Made by a program: the position numbers and the translations under genes
Shown: in pieces, positions 23,720 through 34,857 of the stretch
How the letters are laid out: every line of letters starts with the position of its first letter
How positions within the stretch are numbered: the stretch's first letter is position 1
Assembly (NCBI RefSeq): GCF_030272615.1
Contig: NC_081415.1
Span: 187,986,270 to 188,050,269, forward strand
DNA: 64,000 nucleotides
Direction of reading: 5' to 3'
Source of the DNA: Cryptomeria japonica
Taxonomy: Eukaryota; Streptophyta; Pinopsida; Cupressales; Cupressaceae
The notes under the pieces: generated by a model
What the model saw: only the letters and a program-made list of their open reading frames with translations
What the model was told of the DNA's origin: nothing
Database searches by the model: none

Positions 23720-24860
23720 ATGACATAAGCATCAAGTTCTACATCCAACTCCTATTGGAAGGAGAGTCCTAGATTTTATGGTATAAATTACCAAATATGG
23801 AAGGAGCGAATGAAGATTCATTTGAGATGTCTTGGAGCTAAAGTCTAGGAGATAGTGGAGAAAGGGTATATACCTCATGATCCTAATTTTGGAACATCGA
23901 CACCTGCTAATGAACAAAAGAAAGCTGAAAATAATGTCATAGAAAAGGAAACATTGCAAAGTGCCCTATCTGATGAAAATTTACTGAATGTCATAGAGTT
24001 GGAGAATTCAAAGTAGATCTAGATTAAGCTTGAAACCCTTTATGAAGGCGATCAAGCAGTAAAGATTACAGAACTTGAAGGTTTTTGGGTGAGATATGAA
24101 ACTTTGAAGATGGAAGAAGATGAGAAGATAAATTCTTTCATGGATAGAGTAAATGAGATTGTCATGGGAATCAAATGCTGCGACAAATCAGTTAGTGAGG
24201 ATGAGATTGTGTTAAATATTTTGAGAGTTCTACCTTTGGCTTACAAGATGAAGGCTACTACAATTAATGAACTCTAGATAATGTCAAGTACTCATGTTAC
24301 CAGAGATACATTACTTGGGAAATTGATTGCTTTTGAGCTTGAGGAACTTGGAGATCAAAGTGCTACTAAAACAGAGACTACATTTAAAGCATCTGCCTCC
24401 AGTAAGCAGAAGATAGATTGGAAGAACTTATATGCTAAAGATTTGGAAGACATTGAGAGAGAAGATAAAGAACTTGAAGAATTTGAAGCCCTAATTTCTA
24501 GAAGAATCCCTTAAGGACTGACTGAAAGTAATTATGAAGGAAAAGTACCTTTTAAATGTTTTTCATGCAATAAGATTGGTCATTTTGCTTCTAGATGTCC
24601 TGAAGGAGCTGCTAGGAATCAAGAAAGATTTATGAGGATTTATAAGTCTAATCTAGAATATCAGAGCAGATCCATATTTAGAAGGAATAAGGATAAATCA
24701 TGTTATTATGCTGGTGATGATGATTTTGGTATTACTGATGATGATGATGATGAACTTGTAAGTGGATCCAATAATGGAAGCTCCGGTAAAGACTAGGTCT
24801 TTATTGCTATCAAGGATGATTCTTCGAAACCTATCATTGAAGCAATTCATACTCAGGAGA
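23720..24860 (+). pseudogene. gag: Copia-B gag (UBN2-type) with zinc knuckle
   Basis: ATG 23720 is followed two codons later by TAA, but the same frame continues into YGINYQIWKERMKIHLRCLG and then MDRVNEIVMGIKCC and ILRVLPLAYKMK (to 24274). These are hallmarks of copia gag (UBN2/DUF4219-like). The CCHC knuckle CFSCNKIGHFASRCP lies at about 24557-24602, followed by an acidic stretch with an Asp run near 24735. Isolated TAG/TAA stops interrupt an otherwise constant frame. Gag would form the particle that packages element RNA. Confidence 0.9.
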
Positions 24861-25200
24861 AGGATTTGGCTATTAAAATTGAAGAAAAGGATGAATGGGT
24901 TATAGACAATAGATGCTCAAATCACATGATTGGTGACAAGAGGAAATTCTTAACTCTGCAAGAATTTAATGGCATACTAGTTAGATTCAAAGACAACAAG
25001 GCATGTAGAATCAGAGGCAAAGGAACAATATCTCTGGATGGTAAGACTAATACTAACAATGTTTATTATGTTGAAGGATTGAAACATAATCTTTTGAGTG
25101 TAGGTCAGATTGTGGATAGAGGATTTCAATTGCAATTTAGAGATGGACAATGCAAGATTATCAATAGATCTAGATTGGAGATTGCATCCAGGACTTAGAC
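24861..25200 (+). pseudogene. Copia-B protease, active site lost
   Basis: The segment DEWVIDNRCSNHMIGDK at about 24890-24940 aligns with DEWVIDSGCSNHMTG of Copia-E. The catalytic D-S-G has become D-N-R, so the aspartic protease is dead. It continues with NNVYYVEGLKHNLLSVGQ, the usual end of the copia protease region, and RDGQCKI. This 110-codon part is otherwise open. Confidence 0.9.
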
Positions 25201-26100
25201 CAAAGGAAACATCTTTCATCTGAACTCCGGTGAGAAGGCTTGCTTGATTGCTCAGGTTGATGAAAGTTGGCTATGACATAATAGGATGTGTCATGCTAAC
25301 TTTGATTGCATTGTGAAGATCAGTTCAACACAGGCTCTCAGAGATTTGCTCAAGATTGTTAAACCTCATAATCCAGTATGTAGAGAATGTCAAATGGGTA
25401 AGAAAGTCAGAACTTCTTTCAAAAGCATACATGATAGATCTAATGAAATTATTGATCTTATTCATACTGATCTGTGTGGACCAGCAAAGACTAAAAATTT
25501 TCAAGGTAATAGATATTTTATGCTGCTTATTGATGACTATTCTAGAATGATGTGGGTTGAATTTTTGAAAGAAAAATCTGAATCTCTTGAGAAATTCATA
25601 ATTTTTAAAGCTATGGTTGAGACACAAACATGATTGAAAATAAAATGTTTAAGATCAGATCAAGGTAATGAGTTTACATCTAGTGAGTTCGACAACTTTT
25701 GTGAGAAGCGTGGAATCAGAAGATAATTTTTATGCACATATAACCCCACAACATAATAGAGTAATGGAAAGGAAGAACATAACTATCTTAGATACTGCAA
25801 GAAAAATGATGATGGAAGTCAAATTGCCTAATATCTACTAGAGAGAAGTTTTCAATATTGTGGTATACATTTTCAACAGAGTACACATAAAAGGTGATAC
25901 TGGTAAGACTCCTTATGAATTATGGTTTTTTCATACTCCTACTGTCAAATATTTCAAAATTTTTGGAAGTAAATACTATATTAGAAAAGATGATGCATTA
26001 GGAAAATTTGATCCTAGAAGTGATGAAGGAATATTTTTTGGGTTATTCCACTAAGAGAAAAGCATATAGATGTTATAGCAAAAGATTGAATAGGATAATG
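25201..26100 (+). pseudogene. Copia-B integrase
   Basis: The zinc-binding region has CHANFDCIVKI and then VCRECQMGKKV (about 25285-25405). The catalytic core follows with IHTDLCGPAK (first Asp, about 25470), YFMLLIDDYSRMMWVEFLKE and KCLRSDQGNEF (second Asp, about 25650). The region carrying the Glu (about 25750) is shifted and holds stops. The C-terminal KTPYELWFFHTPTVKYFKIF is at about 25905. At least one frameshift near 25700-25860 inactivates it. Confidence 0.88.
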
Positions 26101-27230
26101 GAAAGCATAAATGTTAAGGTGGATGAGCAAAGTAACAATCAGATCAGATCTTATGACTATGGACTAGAAGATGAATTTATCAGATCAGAACCGATAGTGC
26201 AAGAATCTGTTCAGACCATAGATCTAATTGCTCTGGTAACATCAAAGAATTCTACTATGACTAATGAAGGACAAAAAGAATCAGAAAGTCAAGACAATTT
26301 GAAAACACTTAGGTATGTGAAGTTGAATCATTCTGAAGATCAGGTCATTGGAGATAAAAGGAAAGGTGTGATGACTAGAAGAAGGTATAAGAATATTATT
26401 GGAACTAAATGGGTTTTTTGGAATAAATTTAATGAGGAAGGTAAAGTTGTGAGAAAAAAGGCTAGATTGGTTTGCAAAGGTTATTCACATGAAGGAGTTG
26501 ATTATGATGAGACTTATGCTTCAGTTGCAAGAATTGAAGCAGTGAGACTATTTCTTGCCTATGCTGCACACAAGAACTACCAAGGTATATCAGATGGATG
26601 TCAAATGTGCATTTTTGAATGGAGATCTTGAAGAGGAAGCTTACATTGAGTAGCCTAGTGGATTTTCTTTATCAGAAGACAAGGACATGGTTTGCAGACT
26701 GAAGAAATCTTTATATGGATTGAAACAAGCCCCTAGAGCATGGTATGCTAGATTAGATAAATATATTTCAAAACTCAGTTTTAGCAAAGGTAATGCTAAT
26801 AGTAACTTATATTATAATATTGAGCATGAAGACATACTGATCATTGAAGTCTTTGTAGATGATATCAAATTTTGGTGGAGAAGAATTTTTATGCATGAAA
26901 TTTGTTGATGATATGAAGAATGAATTTGAAATGTCTATGATTGGTGAGATGAAATTTTTCTTAGGTTTGCAGATTACTCAGACTAAAAAAGGTATTTTCA
27001 TTTGTCAAACTAAGTATGTGAAGGAATTTCTTAAGAAATTTGGATTAGAGAATTCTAAACCTGTCGGTACTCCTATGATAACCAATTGCAAATTGTTTAA
27101 GGATGATGAATCTCCTAGAATAAATCCAAGCAGATACAAATCAATGTTTGATGGATTGATGTACCTAACTCAGACTAGACCTCATATAATGAATGTTGTT
27201 TGTATTGCTTCTATATTTTAGTTAGATCCT
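26101..27230 (+). pseudogene. Copia-B reverse transcriptase with internal deletion
   Basis: RT motifs: NIIGTKWVFWNKFNEEGKV (about 26390), KARLVCKGYSHEGVDYDET, a frame change near 26590, then [20 protein letters not shown] (about 26697) and FVDDIKFWW, where Copia-E has FVDDIIFGG (about 26850). Compared with Copia-E, about 160 bp are missing between MTRRR and the NIIGTKWV motif (near 26375), removing the first RT-associated helix region. The TKYVKEFLKKFGLENSKPVG block follows at about 27010. Confidence 0.88.
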
Positions 27231-27805
27231 AGAGAAACTCATGATATTGTTGTTAAAAGGATATTCAGATATTTAGCAGGTGCAACAGACTATGTGTTAT
27301 GGTATCCAAAAGATGATGATTTCAGACTATTTACATATACAGACTCTGATTGGGCATGAGATGTGGATGATTGAAAGAGAACTAAAGGTGGTGCATTATT
27401 TCTTGGAAAGACATTGGTTTCATGGCTTAGCAAGAAACAATCATGTACTTCATTATCTACTACTGAAACTGAATATGTAGCTACCACAACTAATTGTACT
27501 TAGATTTTATGGATGAAACAGACGTTGAAAGATATTAGGGTAGTTATGATGAGCCTATTATTATTCACTATGATAATATTGTTGCTATTGATATGTCAAA
27601 GAATCTGGTATTTCATTCCAAATCAAAATACATTTTTATAAGGTATAATTTTTTGAAGGAAAAGGTTGAAGCAAAGGAAGTCAGATTGGTTTATATGCCT
27701 ACTAAGGAACATATTGCAAATATTTTAACAAAACCATTGCCTAAAAATACTTTTGAATATCTTAGAGATCATTTGAGGGTCACCACCCCTCCGAAAGAGA
27801 CTTAG
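27231..27805 (+). pseudogene. Copia-B RNase H
   Basis: Remnants of copia RNase H in three frames: a TDSDWA region near 27340, an LSTTETEYVATT region near 27455, and SKNLVFHSKSKYIFIRYNFL (about 27595) with HIANILTKPLPKNTFEYLRD near the end. The stop TAG is at 27803-27805. Catalytic acidic residues are partly retained, but several frameshifts separate them. Confidence 0.85.
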
Positions 27806-28122
27806 AGAAGCAGGAATGCATCAATCCAGTGAGCTTACCAGACATACTTTCTAATCTGATTTGATGAGACGTTGTTGCTCAGGGGGAGTAGTCAGTCATT
27901 TGGTTTAGTTTTATTTTTGGTTTGGTATTTGTCCTTTGTCATTGATGTTAAAGGGGGAAATGGTGTCCATGTGAAAAATAGTTAATCATTGAGGAGATGA
28001 TCTTTATAAGTTAATCCTTGGGGGAGATATATTTCAAATCAAACTTTGGGAGATTGTTGGCATTTCTTGGCACTTGGATGTTTTTCACATTCAATGTTTT
28101 CATCAATGCCAAAGGGGGTGAT
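27806..28122 (+). other. Copia-B 3' untranslated region with repeated polypurine blocks
   Basis: Contains four G-rich blocks: cagggggagtag (about 27880), cattgatgttaaagggggaa (27940-27959), ttgggggagat (about 28020) and catcaatgccaaagggggtg (28101-28120). The last is at the normal primer position just before the 3' LTR. The second lies about 160 bp upstream with the same quasi-palindrome. Confidence 0.8.
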
Positions 28123-29337
28123 TATTGGTAATATGTTGGATTTGGTTAATTTTTGTCATTAATGTCAACATTATATCCCAGTTGGATATGGTTCTACTAT
28201 CCTGGTTGGACCTATCTCGATTAGACTTGGTGTTTATCTTGGTTTTGCCTATGATTCTAATCTGGTATGATCAGATTTCTGGATTCAATTTTGAATGGTT
28301 AGTAAAGATGGTTATATGCTTGTCATATTTAATTGGTTCATGATTTGGTGCTCTAGAAGCTATCGCTTATGTTCTTGGTTGGTATTTCCTGGTACCAGTT
28401 AGCAATATTTGATGATTTGGTTTAGTGATCTTGGTTTGGCTTATGGAAATGGTTTCTTACATGCTAAAGGTGCTTCTTTATCATGTCACAATTCTTTTGT
28501 GGCTTCACATTGGCTAATGTGATGAGATGGTGGTCCTATTTGGATCTGGTTACATATTTTGTGTTATTGGACTAAGTGTTTCTATCAGTTGGTGAAACAT
28601 GCTAGATATTGGTCTTAGCATGATTTTCGGTGGATGTAATTGTTTGGGAGTTTGAATTAGGTCCATGCTATGTAATGTAAATCATATTATTGGTTCAGTG
28701 ATATTGTGTGATGTAATTTTTGTAATTATGGGTTTATGGGTGTAGGGTTTAGTCGACCTTGTCAATAAGGTTGATGATTTGTATTTATAGGTGACTTATT
28801 CATGTAATTTGGGTATCAATTAGGTTATGTTTGCATTATCAAAGAGAGGTTTATGTGCAAACAAGGTCATATCATTTAGCGATGGTTGTGAAGGTTTTTG
28901 TTGTTGCAGGGCAGACATCTATGCTTAACTAGAACTGTATCAAGCATTAGGAGATGCCTCTTTCACAGTTCATTTTCTCTGGATTGTAGTCTAATGCTTT
29001 TGTAAGTTAGTGAGACTTCTCTTTTGTGATGAGTAGTGAGCTCTAGGTGGTTGGCCTAATTGCAAGTGCAATCCCCATTGTAATCATTTCACATACTATT
29101 GCAGAAGTATTATCTGATTGTGGGTCGGGTTTCCCACCATGGTTTTTCCCCTTACCGAGTTTTCCACATCAAAAATATTGGTGTTGTGTGTACTGTGCTT
29201 GCATGCTTTATCTTTCATTATGTTGGTTTCTTTGTGCTCTGGCATAAAGGTTATAATCTTCAATAATTTTGATTACTGATAGAAAACTGATTCACTCCCC
29301 CCTCTCAGTTTTCTCCCGATATCAAATCTGTCTAATA
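28123..29337 (+). repeat. Copia-B 3' LTR
   Basis: 1,215 bp, starting tattggtaatatgttgg (TG decayed to TA) and ending gtctaata (CA decayed to TA). It has the ttgtcattaatgtcaac block 30 bases in, the gtgggtcgggtttcccacc hairpin (about 29119) and the C-rich cccccctctcag end. The right flank is gttag; the left flank is lost, so no TSD can be confirmed. Confidence 0.88.
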
Positions 29338-29778
29338 GTTAGTACCTGATTTCTAGGCATAGGAGAGCGTAAGATCATTTGATAAATTATAGGAATTCAT
29401 TGATTTCATTCCTAAACATTGTGATTCTTTGGTAAAACTTTCAATAACTGATGCAAATAATAAATTTGTAGAAGCTCAAAAACAAACATTTTTGCAAATG
29501 ATTGCATCTGAGAAAGGTAAACTCCAAATTTGTTTACAATCCATTATTGCAGCGTTGGTAGAAGAGGAAATGTTTACAAGACTTGTCTAGATTTTGCAAA
29601 GCTTACAACCTCCATAGACAAGGAAATCTCAAACTATAGAAATAACTTGATTCAGATTTTTAATTCTTATAACTCGACAATTAACCTAACCAGTTCTTTG
29701 GATGGTCCAATTTTGGTGGTCATCGATCAAATTTTGAAATTAGAGAAGGAAAGGGATAGCAGAATAAAGCGAACAACT
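29338..29778 (+). pseudogene. LARD-D: C-terminal fragment of a LARD ORF2
   Basis: A plus-strand fragment whose translation (VYKTCLDFAKLTTSIDKEI, then SSLDGPILVVIDQILKLEKE) matches the coiled-coil C-terminal part of LARD-B ORF2 (IYRVCCNIGILTTNIDSSL, then TSVDGQILSLENQI) and, less closely, LARD-C. It is cut on the left by the end of Copia-B and on the right by the Tat 5' LTR. It may be the downstream half of LARD-A, which has the same orientation. Confidence 0.72.
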
Positions 29779-30809
29779 TGTAATATCATAAAAATGGTCA
29801 CCTAAACCATAGGCCCCCTAATCTCGATTTTATCACCAAGGTCCTAACTAAAGGCAATTAAAATTAATCTTGAGCACACAATTAATTTCTTAAATCATCA
29901 ATGTCACATGGCAAATTAATCAACTAGTATTAATTAAATATTTATTTAATTAATTGATCATTTCAATTAAATCGGTTTTACAGAATTATCCTATTTATTT
30001 TACTAAATATATTAGTATATTCAATTAAATAAATGAATTTGCCATTAAATCATCAAAAAAGGAATTAATTGGAAAAAAAGAATTTAAATTTGAGAAAAGA
30101 AATCAAATGGAGATAATCTTGGAAACCAAATTAAAAATTGATAAATAATCTCAGAGAAAGCAATTAAAACAATTAAATATCAAAATTGAATGAAATAGAG
30201 AATAAATCGATTTTTTCTGATTTTATCTTAATTTTAGTTCAATTTTCTTTAAAACTTAGAAAAGTAGCCAATCACACAAATTCACCTGGATTGTGCTTCC
30301 TCTTGGAAAATCTTGACCTCTCATCATCATTTGATCTCAGCTGTTGGTTTCTTTCTGAATTTTCTATAAATTCAGCCTTGATCTCCTAATCAAGGATCTT
30401 GGAGAATATATTATTATCATGTTGTTTTTGCTCCAGGTTCATTGAGATTTGTGCATTCAGATATTCATATATTAGTTATTGCATACTTATTGGATCATTT
30501 AGCTTAATATTGCTTAAATCATGTTAGATTAATCTTGCATTCATCTATCTTAAATCTTGCATTCATTTAGCTCAATATTATGCTCATATAGATTGAATCC
30601 TTCGTTTTGGTCTTGTCTAGTCACTGGTATTGCATTTAAAATATGAGAGCAAGACTAAACTCGCACCTACTAGAAGGCAATAGGTCGCTTTGTAATGGTT
30701 TATTGTTCATTATTGATTATTGATCTACTAACCATGCATCTAATGACTTAATTGAAGTGTTGTGTATTTAGATACAACTTACAGATACGATCCACTTTTC
30801 ACACACACA
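29779..30809 (+). repeat. Tat element 5' LTR
   Basis: 1,031 bp, tgtaatatcata to ttcacacacaca, abutting the primer-binding site. It is very AT-rich with ttaattaaat blocks (29930-30060), a TATA-like ctataaatt at 30364, and a 3' part (actaaccatgcatctaatga) similar to the solo LTR at 18329-19369. Length agrees with that solo LTR. The LARD-D frame is interrupted at its first base. Confidence 0.85.
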
Positions 30810-30832
30810 TTTTTGGTGCCCATCGTGGGGTT
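30810..30832 (+). other. Tat element primer-binding site
   Basis: tttttggtgcccatcgtgggg follows the LTR directly. It differs slightly from the TGGCGCCCACCGTGGGG-type site common in plant Tat/Athila elements, and is unlike the Met-type site of the other elements here. Confidence 0.8.
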
Positions 30833-30846
30833 CAAAATTCAATCCT

Positions 30847-31486
30847 TTGGCCTCAAAATCATTTTTTAATATTTTAGGTCTTGTCTGTATAGCCTCTGTG
30901 AAATATTGTATGAGTATATGTGGACCTCTTCGTATGACATTTTGTCAAGACCTATGTTTTATCGTGCAGATCAGAGAAGGAGTTCCTACAAGTTTCTTCT
31001 TTGACAATTTGACTCTGTGTTTTGTCGTTCGGGCCAGTGAGAATACTCCTGCTAATAGGTATAATTTGTTGTACGAATTTATTTTTTATCATTTCAAAAA
31101 CAATATGCTTTCCAGGGTGTTTTTGTAAATTGAATTTAGATTTTGCTAATGCTGATGCTAACCCCGGTCTGTCTTCTATTTGCCTGAGATTATTACAGCC
31201 TAACCAGTTTCTTGGAGAACGCTTGTTAGAGAATCTACCAATCAAACATATGCCTTTCAAAGAATTGAAAAACAACATGACTACTGATGCATTGTTTTAC
31301 AGGTTGCCTAAAAGAAAATCAACTAAACATTGTGCATTCATTCATTATTTTCTTAGGCACCTAAATTTCTATCTGGTTAAAGAAAAAATATGTCTTTTGT
31401 ATTTTCAAAAAAATCTGAGAGGTAGGAGAGTATTCTCTTGTCTTTTACAGACAATCGAAAATCTAAACCCTCGAAGCTTTTTCTAA
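30847..31486 (+). pseudogene. Possible ORF1 of the Tat element (upstream of gag)
   Basis: Two overlapping open frames (30847-31128 and 31022-31486, the second 154 codons) together look like one gene with a frameshift near 31100. The first has FCQDLCFIVQIREGVPTSFF; the second has RLLQPNQFLGERLLENLPIK and a basic tract RLPKRKSTK. Ogre-type Tat elements carry an ORF1 of unknown function in this place, which is the only reason to suggest it. No domain is recognised. Confidence 0.35.
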
Positions 31487-32264
31487 ATTTTGAGATTTGT
31501 ATACCTTTAGCGGGCCTGTCACAATGGGAAAAAGTAATCACCCTGTGAGAATGACCCAAGTGAGTACAACTAGACCCGAGCATTCCAACTCACTATAATA
31601 AATAGGCCTTTGGTGATTAAAGTCTCAGAGGACAGAATTATTTGAGTTTTCTCTTTGAGATCTCTCATATCAGACATTTTGTAGGGCCTTGCGGTCTCAA
31701 TCACGTTTACGTGACTACAACTTGTTTTGGTACCTTCTTGGGCTATAGGCCTAAATCATGCTTGCGTGACTTCAAGGGGTAATTTCAAACAGAATTCTTG
31801 ACTAAAAACTATAAGATAGAGGCTACCTGATTCACCTCCGAAAGGGGGATAATCTTTGTGTAAGAGAGATAGTAACTCTCACAAGACACTTGAAATATCA
31901 TGCCCCCATTAGTGTTTGGATTCGACTAATACGACATTAAGAATCCATTGCATGAGACTCAATGGTCATATTCTGATTAGCTATTGCGTGTGTACCTAAG
32001 TTTGCAAGCAAAGGTTTTCATCTTGGGTTAGCATGTTGTGCTTGGAATTATTCAAAATCTTGCGTGTATTCTGTGTTTTCATCCCTGAAACTGAAACTGA
32101 AATACTAAAAATGGAGAAAACAATATCAAACAACTCAGTGATAAACTCTGTCCATGTCAAAAACTAGTCCCTGTCAGTCATCGAAACATCAGTCCTTATA
32201 AAAAACTAGTCCTCATCAGTCATGAAAACTTTGTCTGTTAGAATTTCATTTCTGTCTAGTCTTC
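31487..32264 (+). other. Tat 5' untranslated leader
   Basis: No gene recognised. It contains a pair of similar segments: ctcaatcacgtttacgtgac (about 31698) and aaatcatgcttgcgtgactt (about 31753), around the self-complementary cacgtttacgtg. It also has a series of ctagtcc...gtcagtcat repeats (about 32164-32225). Confidence 0.5.
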
Positions 32265-32552
32265 TGTCATACGAGTCTGCTTAAATTTCGTCCTGCTACA
32301 TATCTACTATCATATGAGTCTTCATTGATCCTCATAGTTTGTCCTATGGCTTTGCAAACTCTTTCGTACGATTCTAAAAACTGTCGTATGGTCTTTTACA
32401 CTCTATCGTACGAAGATACATCACATTCAGTACATTATTGTATGGAGTCTACCCAACTATCATACGAAATCAGGCAGCAACTCGTATGAAGAACTGTCTT
32501 TATCATCTGGAAACTGCTAAACTATCATCTAGGTCTGCAAACTCTATCATAC
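32265..32552 (+). repeat. Array of TCGTACGA-like palindromic motifs in the Tat leader
   Basis: About nine or ten imperfect copies of ctatcrtaygaa in 288 bp: near 32267 (gtcatacgag), 32309 (atcatatgag), 32363 (ttcgtacgat), 32383 (gtcgtatggt), 32405 (atcgtacgaa), 32437 (attgtatgga), 32458 (atcatacgaa), 32481 (ctcgtatgaa) and 32546 (atcatacgaa). Spacing is 20-65 bp. The core TCGTACGA is a perfect palindrome. A similar cluster occurs at 63408-63617. Confidence 0.75.
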
Positions 32553-33051
32553 GAATTCTTGATCTTGTCAGTCAAAATAGTCAAACCTACCCAAATTAAT
32601 CTACAACAAGCGAGCATAAAACTAGTTATCATAATTCTGAGCATAAAACAATCTCGATATTGTACCCCTACCATTGCATTGCATGATTTTGTCGATCATC
32701 TTCCAGCTAGTTCAATCAACTATTTATCTTATCAAACCTAAGTTAACTTAGATAACATCTTACATAGGATAGATCTTTCCTGAAACCAGACCAAATCTTA
32801 GTTACTTCTCTCAACCACTATGTTAAACGAATAACTAGCTTCAATTTAATCTTGACTTCTGCATCACATCTGGCTCCTGGTCATATCAGTTATAAATGTC
32901 TGTTCACACAAGAAGTTCTTGCAATAAAACTGACAAAGGTAAAGGACCATTCTTCTCATCACAAGATAATCCATTCTTTGTAGAAGAAATTGTCCCAAAT
33001 AAACCTTCATCGTCATAACTACCAATTTTTTATCAGCCCTTATCTCCCACC

Positions 33052-34857
33052 ATGTCTGGAGAAAGGCAAGAAAGACAAGCTACTAAACGAGATACTTATG
33101 ACAACCTCAACAACCATGCTATTGACAATGATTCCTCATCAGACAATTTTGTAGTCTCTGAACCTACAGAAGCTGTTGTAAATAGCTACCTAAAAGACAA
33201 ACATTTCCAGAAAATGATGAAGATCATCATGGCTAGAGAAAAGGAAGAGCATTTTCTAGAACTAGCAAAACAAGGTGCTAAATTTCCTATTGTCTATAAC
33301 ATTGAAACCCTTATCACTAAAGAGGAATATGCACCTTTAATGATGTTAAACAAACAATTACAAGCATTGTAGACTGAAATCACATAACTAAAAAATAAGG
33401 ATAAAATATCAAAGCAATATTCTCTAGACATGATATGCCTATTTCCATTTGACAAAAACCTCTACATGTCTCCATTTCCTTCAAGAGTGGAGATTCCTAA
33501 GTTTGATAAATACAATGGAAATGCAGATCCACAAGATCATGTCAGAGAATTTTGTGCTTTATGTATGGATTTCATGCACGAACAAACATATCTCATGCGC
33601 CTTTTCCTGAGGAGTTTAGGAGGACAAGCTATGGAATGGTTTCTGAGCCTACCTATGGGAATTAAAACCTTTGAATAATTAGTCAAATTGTTTTTACAAC
33701 AATACTCCTATAATATTCTCCATCCAATCACAATGATTGAGCTTTGCAACACTAAACAGAAAATAGGAGAACCTTTTCTCACCTTTCTTCAACGTTGGAG
33801 AAAGATGTTATCTAGATATTCATGACCTATTCCAGATTTTGAGAAGATGGATATCTTTGTCAATAATCTGATCCCTGAATTGAAATATAATATCCAAATG
33901 CAAGTGTACCCTTCATTCAACAAAATGGTAGATAGTGCCCTCAAAATGGAAGATGTGCTTATAAAGAAAGGAGATATATCACTTTGGAAAGAAACACTAC
34001 AAAGTTCTGGTTCCAAAGAAAATAACAAGTACTGGGAATTTGGAAAAGATAACAATAGGAATGTTGTTAATGATGGAGTGGTAGACACTATTAAAGCAAA
34101 ATCAAAATCTACGATATTTAATCTAGCCAGCGACACAAGAGCACTCAAGGCAGTTGAAACTGTAGCAGAAAATCCTCCAAAAAAATCAAAAGAATGGTTT
34201 AAAGAGAAACCTTGGCTTCCAAAGCCCAAACGTGATTTCACTCCTCTAGAAGAATCATATGAATCAGCTTTTAAAACTCTATTAGAAAATGGTTTGATAA
34301 CATTGCCAGACAACTTTAAACCATATGACCCAGAAATTAAACCCAAATGGTGGAGAGAACACAAATACTATGAGTATCATCGAAATAAAGGTTATACAAC
34401 AAACAATTGTATGAAGCTCAAGCATGAGATTCAAGATCTCATCGATGGTGGCAAAATCATTGTTGGAAATCACACAACTAATGCAGATCATAAAGCTTTT
34501 AAAGATCCATTACCTGCTTATGAACAAGGTGATTCCTCAAAATCCAAAGGAGGTGCTAAAGTCAATTACACCTATACTAACAATGACAATGTGATCAACA
34601 TGATTGAATCTTCCCAATATGAGCATTGCAATGTGATCATAATCAAAGATAATAAAAATAACACACAAACTACAAATATTGTGACCCACACTCAAAAGAA
34701 GGTTACTCTTCAAGGAGCTAGTTCCTCAACTCCTGCTCAAACAAACTTATCGACTTCCCCAAATAGACAAACAAATACAATCATGGCTAAATCTAAGAAA
34801 CTAGCTTCATTGTCCTCTCTTGGTTATAGCATCGTTGAACAACTGAAAAAGAAGTAA
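33052..34857 (+). pseudogene. gag: Tat element gag
   Basis: Starts at ATG 33052 (MSGERQERQATKRD), with frame breaks at about 33370 and 33678 and a long open C-terminal part of 336 codons (33847-34857). The capsid core is visible at 33490-33660: PKFDKYNGNADPQDHVREF and GGQAMEWFLSLP. The region resembling the Tat nucleocapsid knuckle (about 34365-34420) reads YYEYHRNKGYTTNNC, where the family usually has C..H....H....C, so one Cys and one His appear as Tyr. It is followed by EIQDLIDGGKI, the usual motif after that knuckle. The stop is TAA at 34855. Confidence 0.88.

Larger units (their letters stand above)
22584..29337 (+). mobile_element. Copia-B: decayed Ty1/copia element with truncated 5' LTR
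   Basis: Ty1/copia gene order (gag, protease, integrase, RT, RNase H) between two related LTRs. The 5' LTR lacks about its first 155 bp where LARD-B abuts it, so LARD-B arrived later or a deletion removed that part. The 3' LTR is full length. Coding sequence is close to that of Copia-E but more decayed, with at least five frame changes and a loss of about 160 bp before the RT. Confidence 0.92.

Noticed and set aside
32265-32552. CRISPR-like array
   Set aside because: Motif copies are 8-10 bp, imperfect and irregularly spaced with no true spacers; the context is a plant retroelement leader.
33789-34364. 191-codon minus-strand open frame
   Set aside because: Antisense shadow of the well-supported Tat gag frame; composition is Ser/Leu/Phe-rich as expected of the reverse of an Asn/Lys-rich gene.
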